Shown here piece by piece: positions 61,644 through 64,000 of a stretch of DNA of 64,000 bases. Both the position numbers and the translations under genes were made by a program. Source of the stretch: Treponema sp. (GTDB lineage: Bacteria > Spirochaetota > Spirochaetia > Treponematales > Breznakiellaceae); NCBI GenBank assembly GCA_009788065.1, contig WQSF01000003.1, positions 1-64,000 of the forward strand, in the 5' to 3' direction. Under the pieces are notes generated by a model. That model did no database searches. It saw only the letters and a program-made list of their open reading frames with translations, and was not told the DNA's origin. Numbering within the stretch: the stretch's first letter is position 1; every line of letters begins with the position of its first letter.

Positions 61644-62954
61644 TTATTTCTTTTTTGTTGAAACGCTCCTGCTTTGTGTTTTCGGTTTAGCCTGAGACGT
61701 TCTCTTTTTTGCAGGGTTTGTCTGAGCAGCAGCCGGTGATTTGGCGCCGGATTTCTTTTCCTGCTCCATAAGAGACCTTACCAGTACAGGAAGTCCATAA
61801 AGTTTAATAAAACCCTTGGCGTCGGCGTGATTAAAAAGCTCGCCTGTGGTAAAGCTCGCGAGGCTTGAATTGTATAACGAATTGGGCGACGTTGCGCCTG
61901 CTGCGCTGATCGATCCTTTGTACAGTTTGACTCTTACTTTGCCGTTAACGCTCTCCTGAGTGGAGTCGATGAACGCGCTTATCGCCTGGCGTAAAGGTGT
62001 GAACCATAAACCGCCGTATATAAGTTCTCCCAATTTAAGGGAAACCTGCTGTTTAAACGAATATGTCTGTCTGTCGAGGCAAAGATGTTCAAGCTCCTGA
62101 TGCGCGTAATAAAGAATCGTGCCGCCGGGAGTTTCGTAAACGCCTCTGCTCTTCATGCCGACAACCCTGTTTTCAACAATGTCGGAAATGCCGACGCCGT
62201 TCGCGCCGCCGATTTTATTCAGCGCGTTAATAAGAGCGATTCCTTCCATTTTTTTACCGTTAAGCGCAACGGGAATGCCTTTTTCAAATTCTATATCGAC
62301 ATATTCCGCTTTGTTAGGCGCTTTTTCGGGGGTCACGATCATGGAGAGCATTTTTTTATACTGCGGCTCTGCTGCCGGGTCTTCAAGTTCAAGACCTTCG
62401 TGGGAAATGTGCCAAAGATTGTCGTCCATGCTGTAGGAGTTTTTCTTTTTCATCGGAATCGCGATTTTCCTTCTTGCGAGGTACCTCATTTCATCCTGTC
62501 TGCTTTTAAGTTTCCATGTCCGCCACGGAGCGATAATTTCAAGATCGGGAGCAAGAGCCATGATTCCTAAATCGAAGCGAACCTGATCGTTTCCCTTGCC
62601 TGTCGCGCCGTGGGCGATTGCCTGCGCTTTTTCCTTTCGCGCGTATTCAACTAATACTTTCGCGATAAGAGGTCTTGCGGTGGAAGTTCCTAAAAGATAC
62701 TTGTCTTCGTACACAGCTCCGGCTTTTAACGCCGGCCAGATATATTCTTCGACATATTCTTTTTTTACATCAGCAACATAACAGGCGCTGGCTCCTGTCG
62801 CGATTGCACGTTTTGTAATCGCTTTCCAATCGGCGGCCTGTCCGACATCGACGCATACTGCGATAATATCGCAATCCTGATTTTCCTTTAACCAGGGAAT
62901 AATAACTGTAGTGTCTAATCCTCCCGAATATGCGAGGATAACCTTCTTTTTCAT
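61644..62954 (-). CDS. argG: argininosuccinate synthase with Lys-rich C-terminal tail
   Basis: The ATP-binding motif AYSGGLDTT (residues 8-16) and the stretch [14 protein letters not shown] mark argininosuccinate synthase, which joins citrulline and aspartate. The catalytic core ends near residue 395. A tail of about 40 residues follows ([15 protein letters not shown], then a series of Lys-, Ser- and Pro-rich residues ending STKKK), not normal for ArgG. It heads the argG-argH-fumA-fumB unit with an AAGGAG Shine-Dalgarno. Confidence 0.95.
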   Translation of the reverse strand: MKKKVILAYSGGLDTTVIIPWLKENQDCDIIAVCVDVGQAADWKAITKRAIATGASACYVADVKKEYVEEYIWPALKAGAVYEDKYLLGTSTARPLIAKVLVEYARKEKAQAIAHGATGKGNDQVRFDLGIMALAPDLEIIAPWRTWKLKSRQDEMRYLARRKIAIPMKKKNSYSMDDNLWHISHEGLELEDPAAEPQYKKMLSMIVTPEKAPNKAEYVDIEFEKGIPVALNGKKMEGIALINALNKIGGANGVGISDIVENRVVGMKSRGVYETPGGTILYYAHQELEHLCLDRQTYSFKQQVSLKLGELIYGGLWFTPLRQAISAFIDSTQESVNGKVRVKLYKGSISAAGATSPNSLYNSSLASFTTGELFNHADAKGFIKLYGLPVLVRSLMEQEKKSGAKSPAAAQTNPAKKRTSQAKPKTQSRSVSTKKK

Positions 62955-62991
62955 TATAAAAACTCCTTAAACATGTAGAATATTATTTATT

Positions 62992-63020
62992 ATTATCTAA
63001 AATTATCAATTTTATTACAA
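62992..63020 (-). promoter_or_regulatory. promoter of argG-argH-fumA-fumB
   Basis: On the minus strand TTGTAA (63015-63020), a 17-base spacer and GATAAT (62992-62997) precede a leader of about 30 bases that contains AAGGAG. Confidence 0.55.
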
Positions 63021-63070
63021 TACATTTTTGACAGGAGAAGTTGAATTTTGCCGATATATTCAGTAGATAT

Positions 63071-64000
63071 ATGAAAAAACCCGTAAAACGCAGAAAAATT
63101 GTACGAAAAACAGTTAAAAAACGTAAAAAAGCCGGATTTTCTGACGCGTTGAAGGCTTTTATGCTTGTCGGCATAGTTGTCGCCGTTTCCGCGCTTTTAT
63201 CGTGCGCAGCGATAATGATACACTCGGCGATCAATAAAGAAACTGATCTTTTAAGCGTAACAGGCGCAGAAACAGATTCCGGCGAAGATACGCGCAATGT
63301 TGTCGAAGTCGCGCCGCCCGCGATAACTGTTACCGTCGAAAAATTTCCCGTTGAAGAGGCGCCGCAAGAGATACCCAAAACTCAGGCGCAGCCTGCAAGA
63401 GAACAACCCGCAAAGCCGGTTACTACCGCTGTTCCCATTCAGCCGCCCGCTCATACATCGACGACTGTATCGGCGGTTATTAAACCCAAAGAGCAAGCAC
63501 AGAATCTTGGAACACTTGTTTTTGTGATTGATGACGCGGGCAATAATTTGCGCGAACTTGAGCCGTTTCTTAACATACCGGGTTCACTGACAATCGCGGT
63601 ATTACCGGGACTGCCTCATTCCGCGCAGGCAGCTAAACGAATAAGGGAGGCGGGGAAAGAAGTGATTCTTCATCAGCCGATGGAAGCGATAGGCGGACAA
63701 GACCCAGGTCCTTGCGCGATATATTCAGGAATGGGCGCATCTGAAATAAGATCGATACTTGCGCGTAATCTTGCAGAAATTGGACCTGTAAAGGGAATCA
63801 ACAATCATCAAGGTTCTAAAGTAACGATGGACCCGGAAGCGATGAAAACAATTCTTGAGTTTTGCGCCGAGAATAAAATTTATTTTTTAGATTCAAGAAC
63901 GACGGTGGAAACTGTCGCGCCGAATGTAGCGGCGCAGATGGGAATGAAAATCGCCGAAAGAAATATATTTATCGATAACGAGCAAAATAAAGACAGTATG
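63071..64000 (+). CDS. divergent polysaccharide deacetylase family protein, 3' end cut by window
   Basis: The frame runs open from the ATG at 63071 to the window edge (310 codons seen). A basic N-terminus (KKPVKRRKIVRKTVKKRKK) and one membrane span (about 28-50) are followed by a Pro/Thr/Ala-rich linker (about 75-155). The domain then starts TLVFVIDDAGNNLREL and continues LTIAVLPGLPHSAQAAK, EVILHQPMEA, GINNHQGSK, IYFLDSRTT. This is the divergent polysaccharide deacetylase (DUF610/YibQ-like) family, thought to act on envelope polysaccharides. TATATT lies ten bases before the ATG and no Shine-Dalgarno is seen. Confidence 0.88.
   Translation, partial: MKKPVKRRKIVRKTVKKRKKAGFSDALKAFMLVGIVVAVSALLSCAAIMIHSAINKETDLLSVTGAETDSGEDTRNVVEVAPPAITVTVEKFPVEEAPQEIPKTQAQPAREQPAKPVTTAVPIQPPAHTSTTVSAVIKPKEQAQNLGTLVFVIDDAGNNLRELEPFLNIPGSLTIAVLPGLPHSAQAAKRIREAGKEVILHQPMEAIGGQDPGPCAIYSGMGASEIRSILARNLAEIGPVKGINNHQGSKVTMDPEAMKTILEFCAENKIYFLDSRTTVETVAPNVAAQMGMKIAERNIFIDNEQNKDSM

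Noticed and set aside
1-64000. Integrated phage, transposase, integrase or CRISPR array
   Set aside because: No such gene or array was recognised on either strand.

Overview
The window reads as chromosomal DNA of an anaerobic spirochaete close to Treponema. Supporting traits are a V-type (not F-type) ATPase, an Rnf-like membrane complex, a eukaryote-type NADP isocitrate dehydrogenase, a LolA-like/RND/outer-membrane-protein cluster, a lysine-rich H1-like protein and an [FeFe]-hydrogenase-derived H2 sensor kinase. The genus is inferred from gene content, not proven. Both window ends cut genes: icd at 1 and a polysaccharide-deacetylase-family gene at 64000.

Layout. 1-7.9 kb: icd, hisS, a metallophosphoesterase, an outer-membrane-type protein, an acyl-CoA-synthetase-like enzyme, a YitT-type membrane protein and a ccdA-tlpA pair. 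8.0-13.2 kb: a giant BadF/2-hydroxyacyl-CoA-dehydratase-activase-like protein and serine acetyltransferase. 13.2-18.1 kb: secG, an EIIA protein and V-ATPase stalk and membrane genes (G/H-like, C, I, K, F); F has no canonical start codon and appears to begin at ACG. 19.0-26.9 kb: an acid-phosphatase-related membrane protein, a multispanning protein, then rnfC-D-G-E-A and a GH57-like gene coupled by short overlaps. 27-31.4 kb: metG, a FemAB-like gene and ilvE. 31.4-31.8 kb: tRNA-Phe and tRNA-Ala on the minus strand with promoters and a terminator.

32.1-41.3 kb is the most accessory-looking region. A TerY-type phosphorylation triad (TerY-C zinc protein, Ser/Thr kinase, TerY vWA protein, PP2C phosphatase) is followed by an H1-like protein. 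Convergent to it lie a GYF/DUF1566-like protein, a Sel1-repeat protein and a zinc-ribbon/TPR/ankyrin protein. 41.4-46.2 kb is an outer-membrane protein/LolA-like/RND exporter operon facing a TetR gene, which is translationally coupled to a hydrogenase-like sensor histidine kinase. 49.9-55.3 kb holds a flavin-reductase/rubredoxin protein, an ArsR regulator and Zn/Cd-type P-ATPase with a clear palindromic operator, a DUF1576-like protein and a cation diffusion facilitator. 55.3-64 kb: a CACGGAG-rich inverted repeat, uppP, a vWA protein, an OadB-like Na+ pump subunit with a 48-residue partner, and an argG-argH-fumA-fumB operon in which fumarate released by ArgH can feed fumarase.

Four observations stand out. 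(1) Many first genes of transcription units have a -10 box five to eight bases, often exactly six, before the start codon and no Shine-Dalgarno, so they look leaderless. (2) The Rnf-like complex lacks most canonical flavin- and cage-Fe-S-binding motifs and has no rnfB here. (3) The coupled GH57 protein lacks both catalytic acids. (4) Two genes seem to start at ACG and ATT.
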